This document shows positions 51,086 through 60,352 of a stretch of 64,000 nt of DNA, one piece after another. The translations under genes were made by a program, and so were the position numbers. This stretch comes from Anaerolineaceae bacterium (lineage in GTDB: Bacteria; Chloroflexota; Anaerolineae; Aggregatilineales; Phototrophicaceae), in NCBI GenBank assembly GCA_026708325.1, contig JAPOVC010000014.1, positions 310,001 to 374,000 of the forward strand. The letters run 5' to 3'. A model generated the notes under the pieces. That model did not search any database. It was not told the origin of the DNA and was given only the letters and a program-made list of their open reading frames with translations. Positions within the stretch are counted from its first letter, which is position 1. Every line of letters begins with the position of its first letter.

Positions 51086-52285
51086 ATGTTCCGCAAAATA
51101 GCCTTCGTGCTAATGGTATGCACCCTGTTCGGAATGCTGGCGCTGCCGGCGATCGCCCAGGACGAGATCATCTATGGCGTCGTGCTGGTCGGCCCCAAGA
51201 ACGATCGCGGCTGGAGCCAGTCCCACTTTGAGGCGGGCCAGTACGTTGAGGCCAACAACGAAAACGCGACCATGCTGTTTTTCGAAAGCCTGAACGAGGC
51301 GGATACGCCCGAGGCCACGCTCATGGACGTGGTCACCGAGATGGTCGACAGCGGGGCGGAGGTCATTTTCACCACCTCGGCTTCCTTTGAACAGGACACC
51401 AATGGCGTTGCGGAAGCCTTCCCCGAGGTCGTCTTCATCAACATCACCGGCAGTAACGTACTTCACGGGGATGCTCCGTCCAATGTCGGCAACTTTAACA
51501 CCTTGATGGAAGTGCCGCGTTTGCTGGCAGGTTGCTCGGCCGCGCTGGCTTCCGAGACGGGCAAGATTGGTTATCTCGGCGCCCTGATCGACCCGGAGAC
51601 CCGCCGTCTGGCCGCTTCCTCTTACCTGGGCGCGCGTCACTGCTGGAATACCTACAAGTCAGACATGATGATGGACCTGGAATTCACCGTGACATGGATT
51701 GGCTTCTGGTTCCATATCCCCGGTTTCACGCTGGACCCGACCGAGGTCGCCAACGAGTTCTTCGACAATGGCGCTGACGTCGTCATCTCCGGCATTGACA
51801 CCACCGAGGCCATCCAGGTGGCCGGTCGCCGGGCCAGTGAGGGCAACCGCACCTTTGCCATTCCCTATGGCAACGCCGGCGGCTGTGACGAAGCGCCCGA
51901 GGCCTGCCTCGGCGTGGCCTACTACAACTGGGGTCCGGCCTACCTGGACGTCGTCAACAGCGTTCAGGATGGCAGCTGGGAGCAGTCCTGGGACTGGCTG
52001 GCGCTGGACTGGATGGACATCAACAATCCGGACACTTCCACCAGCGGCTATCTGCGCGGTACGGGCATGCCGGAAGACATTGCGGCCAACCTGGATGAGT
52101 TCCAGGGGGCATTGGCCGATTACATGAGCGCCCAGGACATGGGCGTGGATTCAATCTACCTCTGGGAAGGGCCGCTGAACCTGCAGGATGGAACCGAGCT
52201 GGCCGCAGAGGGAGAAGCCGTACCCCTGCTGGACATCTGGTTCGTGCCGCAACTGCTTGAAGGCATGATCGGCGCGAGCGAATAA
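51086..52285 (+). CDS. BMP/PnrA-family substrate-binding protein
   Basis: Periplasmic receptor of the Bmp (basic membrane protein, PnrA) family, 399 residues. Signal peptide MFRKIAFVLMVCTLFGMLAL ends near IAQ-DE without a lipobox, unlike lipoprotein PnrA. Domain landmarks are YGVVLVGPKNDRGWSQSHFEAG near 28-50, TTSASFEQ, the glycine-rich NVGNFNTLMEVPRLLAG near 134-150, KIGYLGALIDPETRRLA near 159-175 and VISGIDTTEAIQVA near 233-246. Members bind purine nucleosides or related compounds; this ligand is unknown. ATG at 51086 follows GAGGAAGG. A terminator follows immediately, before the Rieske gene. Confidence 0.92.
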   Translation: MFRKIAFVLMVCTLFGMLALPAIAQDEIIYGVVLVGPKNDRGWSQSHFEAGQYVEANNENATMLFFESLNEADTPEATLMDVVTEMVDSGAEVIFTTSASFEQDTNGVAEAFPEVVFINITGSNVLHGDAPSNVGNFNTLMEVPRLLAGCSAALASETGKIGYLGALIDPETRRLAASSYLGARHCWNTYKSDMMMDLEFTVTWIGFWFHIPGFTLDPTEVANEFFDNGADVVISGIDTTEAIQVAGRRASEGNRTFAIPYGNAGGCDEAPEACLGVAYYNWGPAYLDVVNSVQDGSWEQSWDWLALDWMDINNPDTSTSGYLRGTGMPEDIAANLDEFQGALADYMSAQDMGVDSIYLWEGPLNLQDGTELAAEGEAVPLLDIWFVPQLLEGMIGASE

Positions 52286-52303
52286 GCACCAGGTTTCGAT
52301 TTG

Positions 52304-52335
52304 GCGGGGTGTCTGTGAAGGCACCCCGCTTTTTT
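52304..52335 (+). terminator. Intrinsic terminator after the BMP receptor gene
   Basis: GCGGGGTG (52304-52311) pairs with CACCCCGC (52322-52329) over a 10-nt loop, followed by six T. It lies 19 nt after the stop. It would separate receptor transcription from the downstream oxygenase and permease genes, which have a possible promoter at 52352. Confidence 0.88.
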
Positions 52336-52351
52336 GTTGCAGGCAGCTCTG

Positions 52352-52360
52352 TGTTACATT
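52352..52360 (+). promoter_or_regulatory. Extended -10 promoter for the Rieske-transporter operon
   Basis: TGT-TACATT at 52352-52360 follows the terminator and lies 45 nt before the Rieske ATG. A TTGTTG 15 nt upstream could act as a weak -35. It would restart transcription for the oxygenase, ATPase, permease and sulfatase genes. Confidence 0.45.
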
Positions 52361-52404
52361 CTGAAGACCGAAGGGCAACTCTCTGGTGCTGACGGGAAAA
52401 GGCC

Positions 52405-53376
52405 ATGATTGACGACCCGGTCCTGTTGCATGACTGGCATGCTGTGTTGCCCATCCGGGAACTTGACGAGAAGGGCGTCGTCGGGGCGCGCCTGCTGGGA
52501 GAAGACATCGTGATATGGCGCGCCGGCGATCAGGTCCTGGCCTGGCAGGACCTCTGCCTTCACCGGGGGACACGGCTGTCACTGGGTGAAGTCCAGCATG
52601 GCGAGCAATTGATGTGCCCTTACCATGGCTGGACCTACAACGCCGAGGGTCAGTGCGTGTACATGCCGGCGCATCCGGAGCAGACACCGTCGCCGCGGGC
52701 CAGGGTGCGTCAGTACCACGCCTGCGTGCATTTTGAGTTTGTCTGGGTCTGCCTGGGAGAGCCGCAGTTGCCGTTGCCGCCCTTTCCCGAGTGGGAGGAT
52801 TCCAGTTTTCGCCGCATTCTTTGTGGCCCTTACCACTTCAGGGCCGCCGGCCCGCGCATGGTAGAGAACTTCCTCGACGTGGCTCACTTCCCCTTTGTGC
52901 ACGAAAATATACTGGGAGTGCGCGAACGGGCGGACATAGCGGACTATGATGTCACAACGGATGAAGCAGGTATTCGGGCCAGAGACATTCTGATTTACCA
53001 GCCCAATCCGGATGGCAGCGGCGAAGCGAAGGTCGTCAACTACACCTACGAGGTCTACCGCCCGCTCGTGGCCTATTTCCGCAAGGAAACGTTGGGCCCC
53101 CGCTTCGCCATCCTTCTGATGGTGACACCACAGGACCCGCTGAGCAGCCTGATGTGGATGTGGATGGTGATGAACCATTCCTACGACACGCCGGAGGAGG
53201 AATTGCGGGCCTTCCAGGACGAAATTGCGCTGCAGGACCTGCCAATTGTCGAATCGCAGCGGCCCGAGATGCTGCCGCTGGACCTTCAGTCGGAGTTGCA
53301 CCTGCGCTCCGACCGTACGGCCATTGCCTACCGACGCTGGCTCAACGAACTGGGCCTGCGCTACGGGACGTCCTGA
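52405..53376 (+). CDS. Rieske [2Fe-2S] non-heme iron oxygenase, VanA/NdmA-like demethylase clade
   Basis: 323-residue oxygenase alpha subunit. Rieske ligands are Cys51-His53 (CLHRG) and Cys71-His74 (CPYHGW). The mononuclear iron site has Asp158, His161 and His166 (NFLDVAHFPFVH) in the usual DxxHxxxxH arrangement. The C-terminal block PIVESQRPEMLPLD and TAIAYRRWLNEL resembles VanA and methylxanthine N-demethylases as I recall them. Such enzymes usually remove O- or N-methyl groups, releasing formaldehyde. No ferredoxin or reductase partner is in the window. The gene is 2 nt upstream of the transporter ATPase in one operon, so its substrate is probably the imported compound. Substrate unknown. 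Confidence 0.9.
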   Translation: MIDDPVLLHDWHAVLPIRELDEKGVVGARLLGEDIVIWRAGDQVLAWQDLCLHRGTRLSLGEVQHGEQLMCPYHGWTYNAEGQCVYMPAHPEQTPSPRARVRQYHACVHFEFVWVCLGEPQLPLPPFPEWEDSSFRRILCGPYHFRAAGPRMVENFLDVAHFPFVHENILGVRERADIADYDVTTDEAGIRARDILIYQPNPDGSGEAKVVNYTYEVYRPLVAYFRKETLGPRFAILLMVTPQDPLSSLMWMWMVMNHSYDTPEEELRAFQDEIALQDLPIVESQRPEMLPLDLQSELHLRSDRTAIAYRRWLNELGLRYGTS

Positions 53377-53378
53377 CG

Positions 53379-54881
53379 ATGGACATTGAGCTGCGCAACA
53401 TTCACAAGCGCTTTGGCCCCGTGCACGCCAACAACGATATCAGCGTCGTGTTTCCCGCCGGGCGCATCACAGGCATTCTGGGCGAAAACGGTGCGGGGAA
53501 ATCGACGCTGATGAAAATCCTGTCCGGTTATCAGCCGGCGGACCGGGGAGACATTCTGGTCGACGGCGAAGCGTCGCGTTTCAGCAGTCCTGAAGATGCC
53601 ATCGAGGAGGGCATCGGCATGCTGCAACAGGACCCGCTCGACGTCGGCGCCTTCACCACGCTCGAAAATTTTGTTTACGGTCGTCCGGAACGAGTGTTGC
53701 CGGACTGGCAGGCGGCTCGCAAGGATCTTGAAGAGGCATCGGCACACCTGGGCTTTGATCTTGAGGCCGAAGCGCCGGTCGAACGCATGAGTATCGCCTT
53801 GCGGCAACAACTTGAGATCGTTCGCCTCTTGGCCCTGGGCGTGAAGGCCCTTATTCTGGACGAACCAACCACTGGCATTTCAGCCGAGCAAAAACAGACT
53901 CTCTTTGCGGCCCTGCAACAACTGGCGCACAGGGATGGAGTCATCATTCTTCTCGTTTCCCACAAACTTGAAGACGTCATCACCCTTTGCGACAAGGTGG
54001 TGGTGCTGCGGGACGGACGTCGAATTGGCGAGGAAGACATGCCCGCGCCGGGTGAAACCGATCCGGCGACTTTGGAAAAAATCAAATCGCAACTGGTGCA
54101 TTTGATGTTCGGTCAGGAACTGGGACCTCACGTGCGTTTGGATGTGCCCCTGGACAAGGTCGTCCTGCAACTCGACAACCTGAACCTGCGCGACCGACGC
54201 CTTCAAATTGAAAACCTGAATCTTTCCTTGCGGCAGGGCGAGGTTGTGGGCCTCGCTGGCCTGGACAACAGCGGCCAGGGCCTGACGATGCGCGCGATTT
54301 GCGGCCTTGAATCGGTCTCCAGCGGGCGGGTCCTGCTGGAAGGCGAGGACATGACCAACCGCAGCTATCGCAGTTTCCTGCACAGGGGAGTCGTGTTCGG
54401 CGCCGCCGGACGCCTGGAAGAGGGCCTGATTGCCGGATTGACCCTGACCGAACATATGGCCCTTGTGCGCAGCGAGCGCGCAGTGCTGGACTGGCCTGCG
54501 CTGGAAAGTTACACGCGCGACAGTTTGAAACATTACGACGTGCGGGGCGAGGCCGAAGATCGCATTGAACAGCTGTCCGGTGGAAATCAGCAACGTGTCC
54601 TGATGGCCCTGTTGCCGGCCAATCCACAATTGTTGATTCTGGAGCAGCCCACTCGCGGACTGGACGTCGAGTCCGCCCGCTGGATCTGGCAGCAACTGCT
54701 GGAGCGACGCGAGGGCGGCACGGCGATACTGTTCAGTTCGGCGGAACTGGACGAACTGGTCGCCTACAGCGATCGCATACTGGTATTCCATGCCGGTCGC
54801 GTACATGAGGTATCGGACGTGGCGGCGACCACGATCGACGAACTGGGATACCTCATCGGCGGCGAGTTCAAACAGGTGTAA
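53379..54881 (+). CDS. ABC transporter ATP-binding protein (BMP/nucleoside type, YufO-like)
   Basis: 500-residue double-ATPase of the BMP importer. The N-terminal domain has Walker A GENGAGKST near 34-42, a degenerate signature (MSIALRQQLEI near 127-137 instead of LSVGxQQ) and Walker B ALILDEPTTGIS. The second domain has an eroded P-loop (GLAGLDNSGQGL), signature LSGGNQQR and EQPTRGLD, with Gln for the usual Asp of Walker B, as is common in this family. ATG at 53379 is 2 nt after the Rieske stop; an in-frame start at 53154 lies inside that gene and is rejected. It lies 3 nt upstream of the first permease gene. Confidence 0.95.
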   Translation: MDIELRNIHKRFGPVHANNDISVVFPAGRITGILGENGAGKSTLMKILSGYQPADRGDILVDGEASRFSSPEDAIEEGIGMLQQDPLDVGAFTTLENFVYGRPERVLPDWQAARKDLEEASAHLGFDLEAEAPVERMSIALRQQLEIVRLLALGVKALILDEPTTGISAEQKQTLFAALQQLAHRDGVIILLVSHKLEDVITLCDKVVVLRDGRRIGEEDMPAPGETDPATLEKIKSQLVHLMFGQELGPHVRLDVPLDKVVLQLDNLNLRDRRLQIENLNLSLRQGEVVGLAGLDNSGQGLTMRAICGLESVSSGRVLLEGEDMTNRSYRSFLHRGVVFGAAGRLEEGLIAGLTLTEHMALVRSERAVLDWPALESYTRDSLKHYDVRGEAEDRIEQLSGGNQQRVLMALLPANPQLLILEQPTRGLDVESARWIWQQLLERREGGTAILFSSAELDELVAYSDRILVFHAGRVHEVSDVAATTIDELGYLIGGEFKQV

Positions 54882-54884
54882 GTC

Positions 54885-55988
54885 GTGCGCAATCTCAATT
54901 CCGGACCGGGGAGGCTGGCCTTTGTTCTGCTGCCCGTGTTGCTGTCACTGCTGCTGGCTGCCTTGCTGGTCCTGGCGGTGGGTCGCGAGCCCCAGGAGGT
55001 CCTGCAAAAGATCTGGCAGGGGGCCTTCCGCAACACGCGCTCCTTCGCCGGTGTCCTCAACTTCTGGATTCCCCTGACCCTGGCCAGCGTCGGGCTGTAC
55101 GTGACTTTCCGCGCCGGTCTGTGGAACATCGGCATCGAGGGACAGATACTGGCGGGCGCCATATTTGCCAGCGCCGGAGCGCTCACTTTCGATTTCCCAC
55201 CGGAGTTCGCTCCCCTGCAACTTTTGCTCCAAATCCTCCTGGGAATATTGGGAGGAATGGTGTGGGCCGGCATCACCGGCGCGCTCAAGATTTGGCTGGG
55301 TGTGAATGAAATCTTCGGGGGCATGGCGCTCAATGCGCTGGCCGGAGTCTGGGGCATCTACCTGATCAGCGGCCCCTGGTATCCCGAGGGGGGCAGCGCG
55401 CAACAGTCCAGGCCTTTCCTTGAAAACGCGCTCTACCCGCCGCTGTCCCGTGAATGGCCGGTGGGTTTGCTGGCGATCGCGATGACGGCCGTCGCCATGG
55501 TGCTCGTGCCTTTGGTCATGGCGCGCACGCGCTGGGGCCTGCAACTGAAGGCCACCGGCAGCAATCCACGCTCCGCCCTGCTGCTGGGCGTACCCACCTC
55601 CAGGGTGGCGATGAGCGCATTTCTGGTCTGCGGAGCGCTGGCCGGCATCGCCGGGTCCTACCGCGTCATGTTTACCTATGGCAGTTTTCGACCTCTCGTG
55701 GCGGGGGGCATCGGCTTTCTGGGCCTGCTTGTCGTGCTACTTTCGACCATGAAGCCGCTCTGGATCCCGCTGATCGCCTTTGTGTTTTCGGCGATTCTTG
55801 CCGGCAGCACCCGGCTACGCGTCTCGCTGCAACTGGATTCTTCGCTGGCGGGCGTGCTCCAGGGGACGCTGGTGCTGGTCTTCATCCTGTTTCAGGGACT
55901 GCGGCAAAGGCTGGAGGCGCGTCGTGGCGACCAGGCAGGGGATGCCTCGCAGGCATCGGCATCCTCGCAGAGTGGACTGACGGGCTGA
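54885..55988 (+). CDS. BMP-type ABC permease 1 (YufP-like)
   Basis: 367-residue membrane subunit with 8-10 hydrophobic segments. Features of the nucleoside-importer permease 1 group are AGLWNIGIEGQILAGAIFAS near 79-98, VNEIFGGMALNALAGVWGIY near 143-162, and the cytoplasmic LGVPTSRVAMSAFLVCGALAG near 233-253. The C-terminus is Gln/Ser-rich (DASQASASSQSGLTG). GTG at 54885 follows 3 nt after the ATPase stop. Its TGA overlaps the second permease ATG (TGATG). The two permeases probably form a heterodimer. Confidence 0.94.
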   Translation: MRNLNSGPGRLAFVLLPVLLSLLLAALLVLAVGREPQEVLQKIWQGAFRNTRSFAGVLNFWIPLTLASVGLYVTFRAGLWNIGIEGQILAGAIFASAGALTFDFPPEFAPLQLLLQILLGILGGMVWAGITGALKIWLGVNEIFGGMALNALAGVWGIYLISGPWYPEGGSAQQSRPFLENALYPPLSREWPVGLLAIAMTAVAMVLVPLVMARTRWGLQLKATGSNPRSALLLGVPTSRVAMSAFLVCGALAGIAGSYRVMFTYGSFRPLVAGGIGFLGLLVVLLSTMKPLWIPLIAFVFSAILAGSTRLRVSLQLDSSLAGVLQGTLVLVFILFQGLRQRLEARRGDQAGDASQASASSQSGLTG

Positions 55989-57031
55989 TGAACGTCGAGT
56001 TTCTCAACACGCTTGCCAGTGTCGTGGCCAACGCCACACCCCTTGTCATTGCCAGCATCGGCGAGACCATTACCGAACGCGCCGGCGTAATCAATCTCTC
56101 GCTCAACGGCAGCCTGATCGTGACGGCGATGGCGGGTTTCATTGCTGCGCGTGTGATCAGTTTCGGTGTCGACGTCGACGCCATCGACATGATTGCCTCG
56201 GCCGAGGCGGGTCTGATTGGCGGCGTACTGGTCGCCATGCTGGTCGGCGCGCTGGTGGCACTGATCATCGCCCTCTCCAGCATCGAGTTGCGGCTGGACC
56301 AGGTGACGGTCGGCTTCATTCTGACGCTGCTGATGGCGGACCTGGCGCAGTTTCTGGGTCAGGAATATACGCGCATTCCAGGGCCGGTGGTTCCCAAATG
56401 GCCCGTCCCGCTGCTGCAGGACCTGCCACTGCTGGGCCCCGTCTTCTTCCAGCAAAACGTGCTGGTCTATTTGAGCTACATTCTGGTTATCGGTCTGTGG
56501 TTCTGGCTCTTCCGCACGCGTCCGGGCATGGCCCACCGCGCCATCGGCGAAAGACCGGAAGCAGCCTACGCCCGCGGCACCAATGTGAACCGCCTGCGTT
56601 ACGTTTACGTTGTGCTGGGAGGGGCGCTGGTTGGAGTCGCCGGCGCGGCCTATTCGCTGCACTTCAAGCCCGGTCTGTCCAATCCACCGGCGATGCAGGG
56701 GGATGGCTGGATCGCGCTGGCAATCGTCATTTTTGGTGGCTGGCATCCCTTTCGCGTGGTCCTCGGCGCCTGGCTCTTCGCCGCCTTGCGGGCGGTGTCT
56801 TCTGACATCCAGAAAAACGGTCTGTCGGTTCTGGGGCAGACGATCGAATTCAATTTCGTGCTGCTGAATGGCCTGCCCTGGCTCATGTTGATCGTGACCC
56901 TGCTGCTGGTGAGCAGCGGAGCGATCGAACGACTGTTGCTGCTCCTGCCCGGCCCGGTGCAACGGCGTATGCGCTCGGTGCTGCGTTCGGACCCACCGCG
57001 CGCCATCGGCACCACCTTCGAGGTTGACTGA
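55988..57031 (+). CDS. BMP-type ABC permease 2 (YufQ-like)
   Basis: 347-residue membrane subunit, the second permease of the importer. GETITERAGVINLSLNGSLI near 25-44, VGFILTLLMADLAQFLGQEY near 114-133 and the loop GERPEAAYARGTNVNRLRY near 186-204 are family landmarks. ATG at 55988 overlaps the first permease stop by one base; a longer in-frame reading from 55454 runs inside that gene and is not used. Its TGA overlaps the ATG of the downstream sulfatase, showing that the sulfatase belongs to this operon. Confidence 0.93.
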   Translation: MNVEFLNTLASVVANATPLVIASIGETITERAGVINLSLNGSLIVTAMAGFIAARVISFGVDVDAIDMIASAEAGLIGGVLVAMLVGALVALIIALSSIELRLDQVTVGFILTLLMADLAQFLGQEYTRIPGPVVPKWPVPLLQDLPLLGPVFFQQNVLVYLSYILVIGLWFWLFRTRPGMAHRAIGERPEAAYARGTNVNRLRYVYVVLGGALVGVAGAAYSLHFKPGLSNPPAMQGDGWIALAIVIFGGWHPFRVVLGAWLFAALRAVSSDIQKNGLSVLGQTIEFNFVLLNGLPWLMLIVTLLLVSSGAIERLLLLLPGPVQRRMRSVLRSDPPRAIGTTFEVD

Positions 57032-58509
57032 TGCCCCGCAAACCCCACATCCTGATATTCAACCCGGACCAGTGGCGGGGAGACGTGTTGGGTCACATGG
57101 GCAATCCCGGCGCCGTCACGCCCAACCTGGACCGCGCCGTGCAGGAAGACTCGGTGTCTTTCCGCCATGCTTTTTGCCAGAATCCGGTCTGTACGCCCAG
57201 CCGCTGCTCCTTTATGACGGGCTGGTACCCTCACACGCGGGGTCACCGCACCATGTTCCACATGCTCAGGCCCGATGAGCCCATGCTGCTGCGTTCGCTG
57301 AAGGAAGAGGGCTGGTTCGTCTGGTGGGGCGGCAAGAACGACGTTGTGCCGGCACAGCATGGTTACGGAAACTACTGTGACGTCAAGTACGTTCCGCCGG
57401 ACACGACGGAGCGCCCTTTGATACCCAACACGCATGCAGCGGACAGTTGGCGTGGCGAACCAGGCAGCGACACCTATTACTCCTTTTTCGCGGGCAGGCA
57501 GGAGAAGGACCCCGCCGAACATCACGTCTACGACACGGACTGGGCCTTCGTCGAGGGCGCCATCGACCTGATCAAAAACAGGCCGAATGACCAACCGCTC
57601 TGCATTTACCTGCCGCTGACCTACCCGCATCCTCCATACGCTGTGGAAGATCCCTGGTTCAGCGCGATCGACCGGGCCAGCCTGCCGCCGCGAATTCCTG
57701 CGCCCGACGAACCGGCCGACGAGCCGTCGCTGCTGACAGGAATCCGGGAGCGGCAAAACATGACGGGCTGGTGCGAAGAGCGCTGGACCGAGTTGCGGGC
57801 GACGTATTACGGTATGTGCGCGCGGGTGGATGAACAATTCGGCATGATTTGCCAGGCGCTGCGCGAGGCCGGAATCTACGACGACACGGCCATTTTCCTC
57901 TTCTCGGACCATGGCGACTTCACCGGCGACTACGGTCTGGTGGAAAAGACGCAAAACACTTTTGAAGATTGCCTGACCCGCGTGCCATTCCTGATCAAGC
58001 CGCCGGCAGGCGTGCCAGTAGAACCCGGAATTAGGGATTCCCTGGTGGAACTGATCGACTTCCCGGCAACCGTTGAAGACCTGACCGGAATCGAAGTGCG
58101 ACACACCCATTTTGGCCGTTCCCTCCTGCCCCTGATTGCCGGCACGGCAACCGAACATCGCGACGCGGTCTTTTGTGAGGGAGGGCGGGTCCACGGGGAG
58201 CAGCAGGCGATGGAGCTGGACAGCGACCAAAGCACGCGCCACCATTACTGGCCGCGTACATCGCTGCAACGCAGTGAGGGCCCGGAACACAGCAAGGGCA
58301 TCATGTGTCGTACGCGGAAATACAAATACGTCTATCGACTCTACGAACGCGACCAACTCTTTGATTTGCGCGCCGACCCAGGTGAGCGAGAAAACCGAAT
58401 TGACGACCCTGCGCTGGCCACAGTGAAACGGGACTTGCAGGAACGCACGCTGCGTTTTCTGGTCGAGACAAGCGACAACGTGCCCTGGGACACAGACCAC
58501 CGCCGTTAG
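57031..58509 (+). CDS. Type I sulfatase, co-transcribed with the BMP importer
   Basis: 492-residue sulfatase. The formylglycine motif CTPSR is near 54-58 ([17 protein letters not shown]), Asp12 in NPDQWRGD and SDHGDF near 291-296 supply calcium ligands, and Lys in GKND near 101 and His in YPHPPY near 200 complete the pocket. No signal peptide, so likely cytoplasmic. Sharing a TGATG junction with the permease gene suggests that the imported molecule is sulfated, or becomes accessible after the Rieske step. Which substrate is cleaved is unknown; it is not clearly a choline sulfatase. Confidence 0.93.
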   Translation: MPRKPHILIFNPDQWRGDVLGHMGNPGAVTPNLDRAVQEDSVSFRHAFCQNPVCTPSRCSFMTGWYPHTRGHRTMFHMLRPDEPMLLRSLKEEGWFVWWGGKNDVVPAQHGYGNYCDVKYVPPDTTERPLIPNTHAADSWRGEPGSDTYYSFFAGRQEKDPAEHHVYDTDWAFVEGAIDLIKNRPNDQPLCIYLPLTYPHPPYAVEDPWFSAIDRASLPPRIPAPDEPADEPSLLTGIRERQNMTGWCEERWTELRATYYGMCARVDEQFGMICQALREAGIYDDTAIFLFSDHGDFTGDYGLVEKTQNTFEDCLTRVPFLIKPPAGVPVEPGIRDSLVELIDFPATVEDLTGIEVRHTHFGRSLLPLIAGTATEHRDAVFCEGGRVHGEQQAMELDSDQSTRHHYWPRTSLQRSEGPEHSKGIMCRTRKYKYVYRLYERDQLFDLRADPGERENRIDDPALATVKRDLQERTLRFLVETSDNVPWDTDHRR

Positions 58510-58521
58510 GCCGAAATTCTG

Positions 58522-58530
58522 TGATACACT
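58522..58530 (+). promoter_or_regulatory. Extended -10 promoter for the ABC exporter gene
   Basis: TGA-TACACT (58522-58530) resembles the TGA-TACAAT element of the TetR promoter. It lies 34 nt before the ATG at 58565, within the 55-bp gap after the sulfatase. No -35 is evident. Confidence 0.45.
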
Positions 58531-58564
58531 GGCCCGCGGCCTTTCTGCATCCAAAGTCAATCTC

Positions 58565-60352
58565 ATGAAAACCCATCAACACCCCTTGCTTCGCCTGTTG
58601 TCCCGGACGCGGCGCTACCAGGCTCGTGTCATTCTGGCCTTCATCTCTTCCGTAATGAACAAACTGTTTGACGTCATGCCGCCCATGCTCATCGGCGCGG
58701 CGGTCGACATCGTCGTTCGTCGCGAAGAGTCCTTCCTGGCGGCGCTCGGCGTCGTTGAGATCATGCATCAGTTGCTGGCCCTGTGCGCCATAACCCTGAC
58801 CGTCTGGGTGTTTGAATCCCTCTTCGATTACATTCAGACCATCGCCTGGAGAAACCTGTCCCAGGCCATCGAGCACGACCTGCGACTGGACGCCTATGGC
58901 CACGTTCAGAAGCTGGAAATGGCCTGGTTTGAAGACCGCAGCAGCGGGCGACTGCTCGCCATTCTCAACGACGACATCAACCAGCTGGAACGCTTTCTGG
59001 ACGTCGGCGCCAACTACATGATTCAAGTGATCGCGACGGTTGTTCTGGTAGGAGGCCTGTTCATATCCGTCGCGCCGCAAGTCGCCTGGATGGCCTTCCT
59101 GCCGATGCCGGTAGTCCTGTGGGGTTCATTCTGGTTTCAGAACAAACTGGCGCCGCGCTACGCGGCAGTGCGGGGACAAGTTGGGGCGATCAGCAGCCTG
59201 CTGGCCAATAATCTTGGCGGCATCGCGACGATCAAGAGCTTCACTGCAGAAGGCCATGAAGTCGAGCGCGTTCGCCAAGAGAGCGACCTCTATCGCGAAT
59301 ACAACCGCCGCGCCATTCGTCTCAGTGCCGCCTTCGTGCCCCTCATTCGCATGGCTATCGTCACCGGCTTCATCGCCATCATGTACTTCGGCGGCGTGTT
59401 GGTGCTGGAAGGCCGTCTGAACATCGCCCTGTACAGCGTGCTGGTCTTTATGACCCAACGCTTGCTCTGGCCGCTGACGCGCCTGGGGGAGACCTTCGAT
59501 CTTTACCAGCGGGCCATGGCTTCGACCGAACGCATTCTCGACCTGCTGGATACGCCGGTCCGAATTCTGGACGGCAGGCTCAGCCTTGCGACGCGTACCA
59601 TTCGCGGAGACATTCGTTTTGAAGGGGTGGACTTCGCCTACAGCAACGGCGTGCCCGTCCTGAACAACCTTTCCCTGAAAGTCGCGGCCGGCCACACCGT
59701 GGCCATCGTCGGCGCGACGGGCGCCGGCAAATCGACCGTGGTCCGTTTGCTGCTGCGCTTTCACGATGTGACGTCGGGTCGCATTTCTCTGGACGGCCAC
59801 GACCTGCGCGACCTGCGCGCGGAAGACCTTCGTCGCGGTGTCGGCCTTGTCAGTCAGGACGTCTTCCTGTTCCACGGGACGGTACGCGAAAACATCGCCT
59901 ATGGCAGCTTTGACGCCAACCTGGACTCAATTGTGGCAGCGGCGAAAATCGCCGAAGCGCACGACTTCATCACGGCCCTGCCAGATGGTTACGAGACGAT
60001 CGTGGGCGAGCGCGGCCAGAAACTTTCCGGCGGCCAGCGGCAACGGATTTCCATCGCGCGCGCCGTGCTCAAGGACCCGCCGGTTCTGATCCTGGACGAA
60101 GCCACCTCCTCGGTCGACAACGAGACGGAAGCGGCCATTCAACGCTCCATGGAACGCATCACACAGGGCCGAACGACGATCGTCATTGCCCACCGACTGT
60201 CTACCGTGCGCAACGCGGACGCCATTTACGTGCTGGAACGGGGCCGGGTGATCGAATCAGGCACCCATGAAGAACTTGCGGCCAGCGACGGGCTGTATGC
60301 GGCCTTGTGGCGTGTGCAAATGGGCGAGCGTCTGCTGTTACGGCAGGGCTAG
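58565..60352 (+). CDS. ABC exporter half-transporter (MsbA/LmrA-type, membrane plus ATPase)
   Basis: 595-residue fused transporter acting as a dimer. Residues 1-330 hold six predicted membrane spans; residues about 345-590 form the ATPase. Walker A is GATGAGKST near 384-392, Q-loop SQDVFLFHG, signature LSGGQRQR near 486-493, Walker B VLILDEA near 508-514 and the switch His in IAHRLSTV near 541. ATG at 58565. It likely exports a lipid, drug or metabolite; no specific substrate can be set. It ends in a 4-nt tail-to-tail overlap with the HUMPS-family gene. Confidence 0.94.
   Translation: MKTHQHPLLRLLSRTRRYQARVILAFISSVMNKLFDVMPPMLIGAAVDIVVRREESFLAALGVVEIMHQLLALCAITLTVWVFESLFDYIQTIAWRNLSQAIEHDLRLDAYGHVQKLEMAWFEDRSSGRLLAILNDDINQLERFLDVGANYMIQVIATVVLVGGLFISVAPQVAWMAFLPMPVVLWGSFWFQNKLAPRYAAVRGQVGAISSLLANNLGGIATIKSFTAEGHEVERVRQESDLYREYNRRAIRLSAAFVPLIRMAIVTGFIAIMYFGGVLVLEGRLNIALYSVLVFMTQRLLWPLTRLGETFDLYQRAMASTERILDLLDTPVRILDGRLSLATRTIRGDIRFEGVDFAYSNGVPVLNNLSLKVAAGHTVAIVGATGAGKSTVVRLLLRFHDVTSGRISLDGHDLRDLRAEDLRRGVGLVSQDVFLFHGTVRENIAYGSFDANLDSIVAAAKIAEAHDFITALPDGYETIVGERGQKLSGGQRQRISIARAVLKDPPVLILDEATSSVDNETEAAIQRSMERITQGRTTIVIAHRLSTVRNADAIYVLERGRVIESGTHEELAASDGLYAALWRVQMGERLLLRQG

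Noticed and set aside
55454..55987. In-frame upstream extension of permease 2
   Set aside because: Lies within permease 1 in another frame; the TGATG junction at 55986-55990 gives the natural start.
56650..58566. 638-codon minus-strand open frame opposite permease 2 and the sulfatase
   Set aside because: The plus strand carries an intact permease and a sulfatase with the CTPSR signature; the antisense frame has no recognisable domain.
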